The position numbers and the translations under genes are program-made. A DNA stretch of 64,000 nucleotides, taken from the NCBI RefSeq assembly GCF_900231165.1, contig NZ_LT960614.1:4031501-4095500 (forward strand), given 5' to 3'. Each line of letters begins with the position of its first letter. Positions within the stretch are counted from its first letter, which is position 1. Source of the stretch: Hartmannibacter diazotrophicus (GTDB lineage Bacteria; Pseudomonadota; Alphaproteobacteria; Rhizobiales; Pleomorphomonadaceae). This document shows positions 9,826 through 18,900 of this stretch, in pieces. A model generated the notes under the pieces. That model saw only the letters and a list, made by a program, of their open reading frames with translations, did not search any database and was not told the DNA's origin.

Positions 9826-10815
9826 TCATGACCTGAAATGCCTGATTCTGTCGAATGCCACCGCAATAATGATGAAGGTACCTATGAACATTCCTTGCCA
9901 GAATGTCGAGATACCGAGAAGGATCAGAGAGTTGCGAATGACCTCGATCAGCAGTGCGCCAACGACGGCGCCAATGGCCGTGCCTTCGCCGCCGGCGAGA
10001 TTGGCACCGCCGATCACGGCTGCGGCGATTACGGTCAGCTCCATCGCCTGACCGAGGTTCGTCGTCACGCTGCCGAGCCATCCGGCCATCAAAATGCCCG
10101 CGACCCCGGCGCAAAAGGCCGAGAACATGTAGATGCTGACCTTAAGCCGCTTGACCGGAATGCCGGTCAGGAGTGCCGCATGCTCATTGCTGCCGACGGC
10201 ATAGACATGCTGGCCCCACCGCGTCCACTTGAAGGCCAGCGACATCACGATCGCAAGCACCGTCAGAACATAGAGCGGGTGGGGAACGCCGAGCGTCGAG
10301 CCGCCACCAACCCACAGGAGCAGATTGTGATCGGGACCGAACTCCCAGATCATCTTGTTGTCGGAAAGCACCATGGCAAGCGAGCGGGCGGCAGAAAGCG
10401 TGCCGAGCGTGACCACGAAGGGCGGCATGCCGCCGTACGCAACCAGCACGCCGTTCAAGAGCCCGACCAGAAGCGCAGCGCCCAATGCCATCGGGGCGGC
10501 CAGCCAGAACGCCATGCCGCCTGCCATCAGCACGCTGATCACCATGGCAGACAGGACGACGGAGGATCCCACCGACAGGTCTATACCACCTGAAGCAATC
10601 ACCGCCGTCATGCCGATCGCAATGATGCCGACGAAGGCGAAGTTGCGGGCGACGTTGAAGAGGTTCCGTTCGCTGGCGAATGTATCGGTAAGGAGGCTCA
10701 GCGCCAGGCAGGCGGCGATTGCCGCGATGAAAATCCAGAAAAGCTGCTGGGTTGCGATCTTGGAAAGCCAGCTGCGATGCTGGCTTCTTGATATCGCGTC
10801 TTCGAGCGTCGTCAT
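9826..10815 (-). CDS. Sugar ABC transporter permease (RbsC/FrcC-like)
   Basis: A 329-residue integral membrane protein of the CUT2 permease family, with about eight to ten hydrophobic segments. It contains family-typical stretches such as GIIAIGMTAVIASGGIDLSVGS and AAAVIGGANLAGGEGTAIGA. It would import a monosaccharide or similar polyol with the ATPase 12 bases upstream. No binding protein is encoded on this strand; the partner is probably one of the two divergently transcribed binding proteins. Confidence 0.92.
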   Translation of the reverse strand: MTTLEDAISRSQHRSWLSKIATQQLFWIFIAAIAACLALSLLTDTFASERNLFNVARNFAFVGIIAIGMTAVIASGGIDLSVGSSVVLSAMVISVLMAGGMAFWLAAPMALGAALLVGLLNGVLVAYGGMPPFVVTLGTLSAARSLAMVLSDNKMIWEFGPDHNLLLWVGGGSTLGVPHPLYVLTVLAIVMSLAFKWTRWGQHVYAVGSNEHAALLTGIPVKRLKVSIYMFSAFCAGVAGILMAGWLGSVTTNLGQAMELTVIAAAVIGGANLAGGEGTAIGAVVGALLIEVIRNSLILLGISTFWQGMFIGTFIIIAVAFDRIRHFRS

Positions 10816-10827
10816 CGGTCCACCTTT

Positions 10828-11568
10828 CTATGCCGCGTCGATCGCACCGGTAATGAGACCGGTCACTTCTTCGGGAGAGGATTCGGCCGCAGGTTTGCTG
10901 GCGACGAGTTCACCGCGGCGGAGCACCGCAATCCTGTCGGCAACGGCGAAGATGTCCGGCATCCGGTGGCTGATGAGGATCACACTGATGCCGTGGTCCT
11001 TGAGCCGGCCGATCAGGTCGAGAACCTCCTTGACCTGCCGGACGGAGATGGCCGCCGTCGGCTCGTCCATCATCACGATCTTGGGCTGCGACAGGAGGGT
11101 GCGCGCGATGGCGACAGCCTGCCGCTGGCCGCCCGACATCTTCCTGACAAGATCACGCGGGCGCGTCTCGGACTTGAGCTGACGGAAGAGATCGGCCGCG
11201 ACCTCGTTCATCCGGCGATAGTTCAGGTATTTCAGGGGGCCAAGGCTGCGCATGGCTTCGCGGCCTAGAAAGACGTTCGACGCGGCCGAGAGGTTATCGC
11301 AGAGCGCGAGGTCCTGATACACGGCCTCGATCCCCTGTCGCTGCGCGTCTCGGGGCTTGTGAAAGACGACCGTTTCGCCATCGATGCGCATCTCGCCCGC
11401 AGAGGGCGGAAAGTTACCGGCGATGATCTTCACGAGCGTGCTTTTTCCCGCACCGTTGTCGCCCATCAGGCCCAGCACCTCGCCCGGCTGCAGAACGAGC
11501 GACACAGACGACAGCGCCTGAATGGCCCCGTAACTCTTCGATATTCCTGACAGAACCAGTCTTGTCAC
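10828..11568 (-). CDS. Sugar ABC transporter ATP-binding protein (single-domain, FrcA-like)
   Basis: A 246-residue ATPase with one nucleotide-binding domain: Walker A GDNGAGKST at residues 36-44, signature MSGGQRQAVAIARTL, Walker B KIVMMDEPTAAI and switch histidine ILISHR. CUT2 importers usually have a double ATPase of about 500 residues, so the single domain places it in the FrcA-like subgroup acting as a homodimer. It is the first gene of the leftward operon, divergent from the epimerase gene across an AT-rich promoter region. Confidence 0.9.
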   Translation of the reverse strand: MTRLVLSGISKSYGAIQALSSVSLVLQPGEVLGLMGDNGAGKSTLVKIIAGNFPPSAGEMRIDGETVVFHKPRDAQRQGIEAVYQDLALCDNLSAASNVFLGREAMRSLGPLKYLNYRRMNEVAADLFRQLKSETRPRDLVRKMSGGQRQAVAIARTLLSQPKIVMMDEPTAAISVRQVKEVLDLIGRLKDHGISVILISHRMPDIFAVADRIAVLRRGELVASKPAAESSPEEVTGLITGAIDAA

Positions 11569-11654
11569 GGCTCCCCTCCCCGTTGTTCCGCGCTCTTCTT
11601 TGGCCAGTCCAGCAAACTGACACCATTGGCGCCATAACTAAAATCAATAATACC

Positions 11655-11683
11655 TTGACTTAATATTATTAGTAAATAATTAT
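11655..11683 (+). promoter_or_regulatory. Likely sigma-70 promoter for the rightward sugar operon
   Basis: TTGACT at 11655-11660 and AATTAT at 11678-11683 are separated by 17 bases in a strongly AT-rich stretch between the divergent ATPase and epimerase genes. The 7-base arms AATAATA and TATTATT flank the -35 box with an 11-base spacer and could be an operator; LacI binding here is a guess. Confidence 0.45.
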
Positions 11684-11720
11684 CTCGCATGGAACCTTGA
11701 AATTGCGAGAGGCGCTGCGG

Positions 11721-12704
11721 ATGAAGCTGCTGGTCACAGGAGCGGCCGGAAAAGTCGGTCAGGCCTTCCTTCCCGCCTTTCTGAACGAACAGCGCTTTGG
11801 CGGCTGGGAGGTGGTCGCGCTCTGCCACAACCGGGCGATCGCAACCGACGATCGAAGGGTCAGCGTGGTCCATGGCTCGATGGCCGACGAGGAGACCGTC
11901 GCAAGCGCGCTTCGGGGCGTCAGTCACGTTCTTCATCTGGCGGCGGTGAAGGAATCGCCAGACCTTGCCATCGATGTGGCGCTCAAGGGTCTCTACCTGC
12001 TGCTGGAGCAGTTCCGTCTTTCGTCGAGCGGCCGTCAGTTCCTGCTGCTCAGCGGCGACTGCGTCGTCGGCCACATCTTTCAGGACTACGCCGCCCCGAT
12101 CACCGAGGCCTCTCAAAGACGCGCCTATCCGGGCATCTACGCTCTGACGAAGGTTCTGGAAGAGGTGATGCTGGAACAGTTCGGCATCCAACATGGGCTC
12201 AAGCACACGATCCTGCGGGCGCCATGGATCATGGAAAAGGACGACTTCCGATACGCCTTCGAAATGGGGGAGGCCCAGTTCGGCGGTCCGCCCTGGGAAA
12301 CGCTCATAGACTCCGAAACGCTCGCGAAAATGCGCGACGTCGGCGTCTTCCCCGCGATGCGCGACGCGAACGGCGGCTTTTTGAAGCGGAGCTTCATCCA
12401 CGTCGACGATCTGGTCGAAGCCATCCTGCTGTCGATCGACAACCCGGATGCCTGCGGCGAGCTGTTCAACATCGCGATGAACGAGCCCGCGGACTACGGA
12501 CGAATTTCATCGCTCGTCGAAAAGAACGGGTGGGGCTCGCCGGTGGAGATCAAGACCCCGTTTCACAGCAACTGGCTCGACAACACCAAGGCTCGGAAGG
12601 TGCTGGGCTGGACGCCCGCGATCGACCTCGAAGGCCTCGTTGAACGGGCATGGAATTACAGGCGCGAGGACAACGACCCGCGCATTGTCTGGTATCCCGG
12701 CTGA
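11721..12704 (+). CDS. NAD-dependent epimerase/dehydratase (extended SDR)
   Basis: A 327-residue Rossmann-fold protein. The N-terminal TGAAGKVG is the glycine-rich NAD(P)-binding motif, and YALTK carries the Tyr-x-x-x-Lys catalytic pair of short-chain dehydrogenases. The family includes nucleotide-sugar epimerases and sugar or uronate dehydrogenases. Given the sugar importers on both sides, conversion of the imported sugar is a sensible inference, but the substrate cannot be read from sequence. The Met at 11721 is preferred: GAGAGG lies 8 bases upstream and the Rossmann strand starts at once. A Met at 11697 is possible. Confidence 0.88.
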   Translation: MKLLVTGAAGKVGQAFLPAFLNEQRFGGWEVVALCHNRAIATDDRRVSVVHGSMADEETVASALRGVSHVLHLAAVKESPDLAIDVALKGLYLLLEQFRLSSSGRQFLLLSGDCVVGHIFQDYAAPITEASQRRAYPGIYALTKVLEEVMLEQFGIQHGLKHTILRAPWIMEKDDFRYAFEMGEAQFGGPPWETLIDSETLAKMRDVGVFPAMRDANGGFLKRSFIHVDDLVEAILLSIDNPDACGELFNIAMNEPADYGRISSLVEKNGWGSPVEIKTPFHSNWLDNTKARKVLGWTPAIDLEGLVERAWNYRREDNDPRIVWYPG

Positions 12705-12748
12705 GGAACCAACCTTCGCCGGCGATTGCAAGGAGGGGAGAAACAACA

Positions 12749-13741
12749 ATGAAAATAAAATATTTGACAATCGCCACCCTATCAGCAGCCGTGCTTTTCG
12801 CAGGCCACGCGAGCGCGCAGGACAAGAAGACGCTCGCCATCGTCGTCAAGGGGCTCGACAACCCGTTCTTCGAGCAGATCAATCTGGGTTGCAAAAAGTG
12901 GCTGTCGGAAAACGCCGACAGCGAATACGCCTGCCTCTACACCGGGCCTGCCTCTTCGGCGGACGAATCCGGCGAAGTACAGATTGTCGACGACCTCCTC
13001 ACCCGCGGCGTTGCGGCGATCGCGATCTCGCCCTCGAACGCACCGGCCATGGCCAACCGCATCCGTCAGATCGCGCCGTCCGTGCCCGTCATGACGATCG
13101 ACGCCGACTTTCTGGAGCAGGACCACGAGCTGCGGTCGACCTATCTGGGCACCGACAACTACCTGATGGGCGTCAAGATGGCCGAAGAGGCGATGAAGCT
13201 GCGTGCGGATGGCGGCACCGTCTGCCTGCAGCTCGGCAATGTCGCGGCCGCCAACATCAATGCCCGCGCCCAGGGTTTCCGCGACACCATCGCGGGCGCC
13301 AAGGATATCGACAGGCTCAGCGGACAGAACGGCTGGACGGAGATCGAGGGTTGCCCGGTCTTCACCAATGACCAGGCGGACCTTGCCAACCAGCAGATGT
13401 CCGATGTCTTCACGGCCAATCCGGATCTCGACGCCTTCATCCTGATCGGCGGCTGGGCGCAGTTCGCCCCGCAGGCCTACACGCAGGTGACGGATCAGGT
13501 GATGGACAAGCTGAAGTCGAAGGACCTGATCATCATCGCCGGCGATACGCTGCCGCCGCAGACGCAAGCCTTCCGCGAAGGCCGCAGCCACGTGCAGGTC
13601 GGCCAGCGCCCCTTCGAGATGGGCTACCGCGCGCCCGACGTCATGATCCAGCTGATCAAGGGCGAGACGGTCGACGACCCGCTGTTTACCGGGCTCGACG
13701 TCTGCACTGGCGACGCCCCTGGCTTCTGCGAGAAGAACTGA
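12749..13741 (+). CDS. Sugar ABC transporter substrate-binding protein 1 (periplasmic)
   Basis: A 330-residue RbsB/FrcB-type binding protein. A Sec signal peptide (MKIKYLTIATLSAAVLFAGH, cleavage near ASAQ) is followed by the family pattern VVKGLDNPFFEQINLGCKKW and, later, SPSNAPAMANRIRQIAPSVP. A strong AGGAGGGG ribosome site lies 10-18 bases before the ATG, fitting high expression. It probably delivers ligand to the leftward-encoded ATPase and permease, because a second binding protein follows directly with its own ATPase and permease. Confidence 0.92.
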   Translation: MKIKYLTIATLSAAVLFAGHASAQDKKTLAIVVKGLDNPFFEQINLGCKKWLSENADSEYACLYTGPASSADESGEVQIVDDLLTRGVAAIAISPSNAPAMANRIRQIAPSVPVMTIDADFLEQDHELRSTYLGTDNYLMGVKMAEEAMKLRADGGTVCLQLGNVAAANINARAQGFRDTIAGAKDIDRLSGQNGWTEIEGCPVFTNDQADLANQQMSDVFTANPDLDAFILIGGWAQFAPQAYTQVTDQVMDKLKSKDLIIIAGDTLPPQTQAFREGRSHVQVGQRPFEMGYRAPDVMIQLIKGETVDDPLFTGLDVCTGDAPGFCEKN

Positions 13742-13797
13742 GGCTTCGGGCAGGAGACCGGCCCCGAGGCATGCTCCCGCCCGCGACCCGCGGAAAT

Positions 13798-13833
13798 GGC
13801 GTCCCGGAACGTCCTGACTCGTTTCGGGACGCC
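13798..13833 (+). terminator. Hairpin between the two binding-protein genes
   Basis: GGCGTCCCG (13798-13806) pairs with CGGGACGCC (13825-13833), followed by CTTTGC with only a short T-run. It may be a weak terminator, or it may stabilise the 3' end of the first binding-protein mRNA. Confidence 0.45.
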
Positions 13834-13885
13834 CTTTGCAACCTGATGAAAGCGATCCCGGCAAAGAGGATCGCGGGAGGACATC

Positions 13886-14833
13886 ATGAAAAAAACAACA
13901 CCGATCCTGGCGGCGACATGGCTCGCCCTGAGTGCGACCACAGCCCTTGCGCAGGACAAGCCGGCCCTCGCCTTCGTCGTCAACGCGGCGTCGGACTTCT
14001 GGAAACTGGCCGAAGCGGGCGTGACGGCGGCACAGGCCGAACTGCCAGGCTATGAACTGCAGTTTCGCTACCCGGCACAAGGCTCCGCCGCCCTGCAGAA
14101 CGCCCTGATGGACGACCTCGTCGCCGCCGGCACGGACGCGATCATGATTTCTTCGGCCGATCCGAAGAATTCGATCGACGCGTTCAACCGCATCGCGGCG
14201 CAGGTGCCGCTGTTCACGACCGACAGCGACGCGCCGCAATCGGACCGCATCGCCTATCTCGGTTCGTCGAACACGCTGGCCGGCAACCAGGCTGGCGAAA
14301 TCGCCGTCGGCGCGATGCCGAACGGCGGCAAATGCATGGGGTTCGTCGGCTTTCTGGGCGCCGACAACGCGAAGGAACGTATCGCGGGCTTTCGCGAGAC
14401 AGTCGAAGGCAAGGGCATCGAACTGGTGGACGTGCGCGGCGACGACGTGGACTTCGCCAGGGCGCGCTCCAATGTCGACGACGTGCTGGCGGCCAACCCC
14501 GACATCACCTGCATGGTCGGCTTTTACTCCTACAATCCGCCCAAAATCTACGAAGCCCTCCAGGCTGCCGGGAAGCTCGGCGAAATCACCGTCATCGCCT
14601 TCGACGAGGACCCGATCACGCTCGGCGCCGTGAGGGAAGGCTCGTTTGCCGGCACCGTGGTCCAGGATCCCTATCAGTGGGGCTATCAGGGCATGAAGCT
14701 GATGGCCGCCTATCTGGAAGGCGACAAGTCTGGCATCCCCGCGGACGGCCTGATCATCGTTCCGACGAAGATCATCGACAAGGCGAATGTCGACGCCTTC
14801 GAAGCCGAGCTCAAGCAGCGCATCGGCGGCTGA
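13886..14833 (+). CDS. Sugar ABC transporter substrate-binding protein 2 (periplasmic)
   Basis: A 315-residue binding protein with its own signal peptide (MKKTTPILAATWLALSATTA, cleavage near ALAQ). It has a type-I periplasmic-binding fold (ALAFVVNAASDFWKLAEAGV, DAIMISSADPKNSIDAFNRI, VIAFDEDPITLGAVREG). GGGAGG lies just upstream of the ATG. It is followed by the double ATPase and second permease and most likely serves them. It differs clearly in sequence from binding protein 1, so the two probably recognise different ligands. Confidence 0.92.
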   Translation: MKKTTPILAATWLALSATTALAQDKPALAFVVNAASDFWKLAEAGVTAAQAELPGYELQFRYPAQGSAALQNALMDDLVAAGTDAIMISSADPKNSIDAFNRIAAQVPLFTTDSDAPQSDRIAYLGSSNTLAGNQAGEIAVGAMPNGGKCMGFVGFLGADNAKERIAGFRETVEGKGIELVDVRGDDVDFARARSNVDDVLAANPDITCMVGFYSYNPPKIYEALQAAGKLGEITVIAFDEDPITLGAVREGSFAGTVVQDPYQWGYQGMKLMAAYLEGDKSGIPADGLIIVPTKIIDKANVDAFEAELKQRIGG

Positions 14834-14903
14834 CCGCCACCCCTGTCCCGTCCTGCGCGGGCCTTCCCGTCCGCGCAGGGCCGTCGGTAGAGGCGAGGAT
14901 GGC

Positions 14904-16406
14904 ATGGCCCGCGTCGAAAACCCCATTGCCCTGGAGCTGGTCGGCATTACGAAGGTGTATGCAAGCGCCATCGCTCTCAATGATGTCTCGCTCAGCATAC
15001 GCGGGGGTGAGGTGGTCGGGCTCATCGGCGAGAACGGCGCGGGAAAATCGACGCTGATGAAGGTTCTCGGCGGCACGATCAGGCCGGACGAAGGCCGGAT
15101 CGTCATCGACGGCGACAGCACAACGGGCCTGACGGTGGCCCGCGCCCTGGAACACGGGATCGCCTTCGTGCACCAGGAGCTCAATCCGTTTTCCAATCTC
15201 GACGTTACCGACAATGTCCTGCTCGGCCGCGAAACCCGGAAAGGTCCGTTCGGGTTCATCGACCGCAGGGCGATGGAAGACCGCGTGCGGCCGCTGCTCG
15301 CCATGCTCGGCACCCGGTTCGGACCGTCCGACCCCGTCTCGGACCTTTCGCTCGCCGACCAGCAACTCCTCGAAATCGCGCGGGCGCTGTCGACCAACGT
15401 GCGGCTGCTCATCCTCGACGAACCCACATCGAGCCTCACCCTTTCGGAGACGCAACGCCTGCTGGGGGTGATCCGGCTCCTGCGTGACGATGGCGTTGCG
15501 GTGCTCTTCATCACGCACCGCCTCAGTGAGGCGGAGATGGTTGCCGACCGTGTCGTGGGGTTGCGTGACGGCAGGAACGCCGGCGCGCTGGCGCGCGAGG
15601 ACATCAACAAGGACGCCATGGTGCGCCTGATGATCGGCCGCCCTGTCTCGCAGTTCTATGAAAAGCCGGGCGAAAACAGCGGCAATATCGTGCTCGAAGC
15701 ACGAGGTCTGCACACCGCCGCCTACCCGCGGGAGACCGTCGACCTCACGCTCCGCGGCGGCGAGATCCTCGGGCTTGCGGGTCTTGTGGGCGCGGGGCGT
15801 ACCGAGCTTGCACGGGCCATCTTCGGCATCGATCCGCGCGAAGACGGGGTGGTGACGGTGGAGGGAATTCCTGTGCCAGCCGGTTCGGTGACCGAAGCGA
15901 TCCGGGCCGGCATCTGCCTCGTGCCCGAAGACCGCAAGTCCGAAGGGCTCTTTCTCGACTTCGCCATTTCCCAGAACATCGCCATGCCGAGTCTCGGAAG
16001 CCTGGCGCGCTACGGTTTCGTCGACACGCTGGCCGAACTCGCTCTGGCCGGCGACGCACGCGAAAAGCTTGCGATCAAGGCCCCGAGGCTTGATCGGCCG
16101 GCCGGCGAACTCTCGGGCGGCAACCAGCAGAAAATCGTGCTGGCGAAGTGGCTAGCCACCCGCCCGAAGGTGATCATTCTGGATGAGCCGACGCGCGGGA
16201 TCGATGTCGGCGCCAAGGCCGAGGTCTACCGCCTGATGCGGGCGCTGGCGGGCGACGGAGCGGCGATCCTGATGATCTCGTCGGACATGGAGGAGGTGAT
16301 CGGCGTGTCGAGCCGGGTCGCCGTCATGAGCCGGGGCCGCATCGCGGGAATGCTGGAACATGAGGAGCTGTCGGAGGAGCGGATCCTGCGGCTGGCTGTC
16401 GGATAG
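14904..16406 (+). CDS. Sugar ABC transporter ATP-binding protein (double domain, RbsA-like)
   Basis: A 500-residue protein, the usual length for RbsA/MglA. Domain 1 has Walker A GENGAGKST and Walker B LLILDEPTSS. Domain 2 has the degenerate Walker A typical of the family (GLVGAGRTEL), an intact signature LSGGNQQKIVLAKWL and Walker B VIILDEPTRGIDVG. It powers sugar uptake with the permease that follows 9 bases downstream. The ATG at 14904 follows a GAGG ribosome site and is chosen over an in-frame Met at 14787, which would overlap the previous gene. Confidence 0.93.
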   Translation: MARVENPIALELVGITKVYASAIALNDVSLSIRGGEVVGLIGENGAGKSTLMKVLGGTIRPDEGRIVIDGDSTTGLTVARALEHGIAFVHQELNPFSNLDVTDNVLLGRETRKGPFGFIDRRAMEDRVRPLLAMLGTRFGPSDPVSDLSLADQQLLEIARALSTNVRLLILDEPTSSLTLSETQRLLGVIRLLRDDGVAVLFITHRLSEAEMVADRVVGLRDGRNAGALAREDINKDAMVRLMIGRPVSQFYEKPGENSGNIVLEARGLHTAAYPRETVDLTLRGGEILGLAGLVGAGRTELARAIFGIDPREDGVVTVEGIPVPAGSVTEAIRAGICLVPEDRKSEGLFLDFAISQNIAMPSLGSLARYGFVDTLAELALAGDAREKLAIKAPRLDRPAGELSGGNQQKIVLAKWLATRPKVIILDEPTRGIDVGAKAEVYRLMRALAGDGAAILMISSDMEEVIGVSSRVAVMSRGRIAGMLEHEELSEERILRLAVG

Positions 16407-16415
16407 AAGGTCAGG

Positions 16416-17441
16416 ATGATGCACAGAAAGGATCTCGGGCTTGCGGTTCTGGTTGTCTGCGTCGGGACGATCGTGGCGCTCGTCAATCCACGGTTTCTCT
16501 CGCCGATCAACCTTGCCAACACGGCCAACCTGATCGGGCTTTTCGGGCTTTTCTCGATTGCCGAGGCCTTCGTCATCGTGACCGGCGGGATCGAGCTTTC
16601 GATCGGTTCGGTGATCGCCCTGCTTGGCGTGATCTTCATCGATCTCATCTCCACCTTTGGCGTCGCATGGCCGCTTGCCCTTGCGATCGTACTCGTCCTC
16701 GCGGTGCTGATCGGCCTGCTGCATGGCTGGCTCGTGACCCGGCTCAGGTTGCAGCCCTTCGTGGTGACCCTGTGCGGGCTGCTGATCTATCGCGGCGTCG
16801 CGCGCTTCTACACCCGGGACGGCACCGCCGGCTTCAGCTTCGGAGCGGATTTTCCGGCGCTCGAATATCTCGTCGCAGGGCGCACAGCAGGCATTCCCCA
16901 CTCGGTGATCGCCTTTGCGATCGCCGCGGTGATCGCCTGGTTCGTGCTGCATCGCACAGTGTTCGGCCGTCATCTCTTCGCCGTGGGCAAGAATGAGGAA
17001 GCCGCCCGCTATTCGGGGATCGACACGCGGCGCGTGATCGTCGCCTCCTATGTGCTGTGCATGCTGCTGACCGGACTCTCCGCCGTCTTTTTCGCCATGT
17101 ATACCCGGTCCGTGCAGCCAGCCTCGCACGGGAATTTCTACGAACTTTACGGCATAGCGGCGGCCGTGCTGGGCGGCTTCTCGCTGCGCGGCGGCGAAGG
17201 ATCGATCGTCGGCGTCGTCCTTGGTGTGATCCTGCTTCAGGTTCTCCAGAATCTCGTCAACCTGCTGGGCATTCCTTCGTCCTTGAACTTTGCCGTCATG
17301 GGCAGCGTCATTCTCGTCGGCGTGACCGCCGATACGCAATTCATGGCCTATCGCGAAAAGCGCAGGCAGGCCGCGGCGATGTCCACTCTCGACAAGCAGG
17401 TCAGGACTCCGAAGAGATCAGAAGCGGCTCCGGAACACTGA
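16416..17441 (+). CDS. Sugar ABC transporter permease 2 (RbsC-like)
   Basis: A 341-residue CUT2-family permease with multiple membrane helices and the family stretches FSIAEAFVIVTGGIELSIGS and GIAAAVLGGFSLRGGEGSI. It is the last gene of the rightward sugar operon. The stop is followed by a short CGGG/CCCG hairpin and a T-run (17443-17465) that could end transcription weakly. The downstream sequence is IS debris. Confidence 0.92.
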   Translation: MMHRKDLGLAVLVVCVGTIVALVNPRFLSPINLANTANLIGLFGLFSIAEAFVIVTGGIELSIGSVIALLGVIFIDLISTFGVAWPLALAIVLVLAVLIGLLHGWLVTRLRLQPFVVTLCGLLIYRGVARFYTRDGTAGFSFGADFPALEYLVAGRTAGIPHSVIAFAIAAVIAWFVLHRTVFGRHLFAVGKNEEAARYSGIDTRRVIVASYVLCMLLTGLSAVFFAMYTRSVQPASHGNFYELYGIAAAVLGGFSLRGGEGSIVGVVLGVILLQVLQNLVNLLGIPSSLNFAVMGSVILVGVTADTQFMAYREKRRQAAAMSTLDKQVRTPKRSEAAPEH

Positions 17442-17509
17442 ACGGGCAAGACACCCGGATTTTTCGCCCTTTGCGCTATTGCGCTTCGCGACGTGACCGG
17501 TGCAGCCGT

Positions 17510-17818
17510 GCCATCGCGCGAAGGCCGGCGTCTATAGGGTCCTGAAGGCCCATGACCTTATCACCAGTCCGGCGATCTTGCGGTCTGTCTCGAAGGCAGG
17601 CGCATGGACCATGTTCGCGGTGCACCGCCCCCCCTCAGACCCAGGGAAAGATCGAACGCTGGCACCAGACGCTGAAGAACCGCATCCTCTTGGAGAACGA
17701 CTTCTTGCCGGGTGCGCTCGAACAGGCCGTCGCCGCCTTCATCGACCACGACAACCACCACCGCCATCACGAGAGCCTCGGCAACCTCACGCCTGCCGAC
17801 GTTTACCGCGGCAGGGCA
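17510..17818 (+). pseudogene. IS3-family transposase orfB remnant
   Basis: Two pieces of the same transposase type in different frames. Around 17518-17575 the frame reads KAGVYRVLKAHDLITSP. From about 17633 another frame reads QTQGKIERWHQTLKNRILLE and ends LGNLTPADVYRGR. These match the start of the integrase-core region and the C-terminus of IS3-type OrfB; the catalytic middle is deleted. It is non-functional. Confidence 0.75.
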
Positions 17819-17819
17819 G

Positions 17820-18224
17820 TCAGGCTGTGGCGGACCCGGCGCGCTCCGACAGCAGTTTCCCGGCGATCTCGATGGCCTCCTCGCGAGACGAGGCAAGCCT
17901 CATCGGATAGCCCCAGAATTTGGCAAAGGCCACACCGAAAGCCTTGAACGCCAGACGCTTGGCGGCGCTCGGCTCAATCACAATCATCGCCAGCACGAGC
18001 GTGCGCAGTTCGGCCTTGTGCTTCTTCATCCACAGCGAGGTGCGTTTCTTTTCTTCCTGGCTGTGCTCATGGTCTTCGTCCGGAACGGAATCGGTCAGAA
18101 GCACGAACGGCGTGCCGCGCTTCAGAGTCGCCTCGAATGCCTCGAAGTCCTCGTCGTGGTCGTGATCGGGACCTTCGTCATAGCTCATCCAGACGAGCGG
18201 GAAGTTCGTGCTGTCCAAAGGCAT
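17820..18224 (-). CDS. Hypothetical acidic/His-rich N-terminal protein
   Basis: A 134-residue soluble protein I do not recognise. The N-terminal half is rich in Asp, Glu and His (MSYDEGPDHDHDEDFEAFEA, SVPDEDHEHSQEEKKR). The second half contains a predicted beta-alpha pattern (AELRTLVLAMIVIEPSAAKR, FAKFWGYPMRLASSREEA). A good ribosome site (AAGGAG, 7 bases before the ATG) supports it as real. Its stop lies 2 bases from the IS3 fragment, so the last residues (SERAGSATA) may derive from the IS. Metal binding by the acidic/His segment is speculation. Confidence 0.65.
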   Translation of the reverse strand: MPLDSTNFPLVWMSYDEGPDHDHDEDFEAFEATLKRGTPFVLLTDSVPDEDHEHSQEEKKRTSLWMKKHKAELRTLVLAMIVIEPSAAKRLAFKAFGVAFAKFWGYPMRLASSREEAIEIAGKLLSERAGSATA

Positions 18225-18312
18225 GTGTCTTCTCCTTGGAGTTTCTGCGCAATTCCGGACGGTGAACCGGTGTCCACTTCACCTGGAATTGCTCAAGCCG
18301 GGATGGATGCTT

Positions 18313-18711
18313 TCAATTCGAACGGATGTGCCGCCACGACATGATCAGCGCGACCGCGCCAGGAAGCGTGACTGCCAGCAGTTCCAAGGCAACGAGATGG
18401 CCGCCGTCGCGCAAGCCATCCGATACGCCGGCGAGCGTGCTCATGGTGAAAAGGAGACCGCCGAGGGCGAGCATGGCCCAGTCGGTCGCGCGCCTTCCGG
18501 CAAGCGCCAGCAACGGCGGGATGACCCAGGCGCCGTAAAAAATAGATACGCCCCACAACGCGGCGGGGCCGAAAGTCATGGCCTGCATTGTCCCGCCGCT
18601 TCCGACGTAATCATTCAGATAAGAGAAGCACTGGATCGTGACGAAGATCGCGGCACCGACCGCTGGGACAAGCCACGCGAGTGCGAGCTTAACTGGTTTC
18701 TTTTCGATCAC
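18313..18711 (-). CDS. Small integral membrane protein, GTG start
   Basis: A 132-residue protein with four hydrophobic segments (LALAWLVPAVGAAIFVTIQC, GVSIFYGAWVIPPLLAL, DWAMLALGGLLFTMSTLAG, LVALELLAVTLPGAVALIM). The frame is open as far as 19134, but only the last 132 codons look like protein. A GTG at 18711 with TAGGAG 7 bases upstream is the likely start. It is divergent from the AraC regulator, whose direct target it may be. Function unknown. Confidence 0.7.
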   Translation of the reverse strand: MIEKKPVKLALAWLVPAVGAAIFVTIQCFSYLNDYVGSGGTMQAMTFGPAALWGVSIFYGAWVIPPLLALAGRRATDWAMLALGGLLFTMSTLAGVSDGLRDGGHLVALELLAVTLPGAVALIMSWRHIRSN

Positions 18712-18900
18712 GTCAACACTCCTATCCGAATTTGCTCGACAGGCAGTTGAGCGCTGCCCCTCTCGAAGAGGAGCGTGATCATGATCGCCGCGTGTCCCTT
18801 CTGCCTGAAAGCAATACGTCAGTCGGCGAATGGCGTCATTGCGCAATTCTGCCATTGTATGTTTTAATCCGGCCGAAATGAAAAAACGCTGAGGCCTTTG

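Noticed and set aside
12782-15619. 945-codon leftward open frame opposite the binding-protein and ATPase genes
   Set aside because: It is the antisense of three well-supported genes; its translation has no recognisable domain and follows from high GC at third codon positions.
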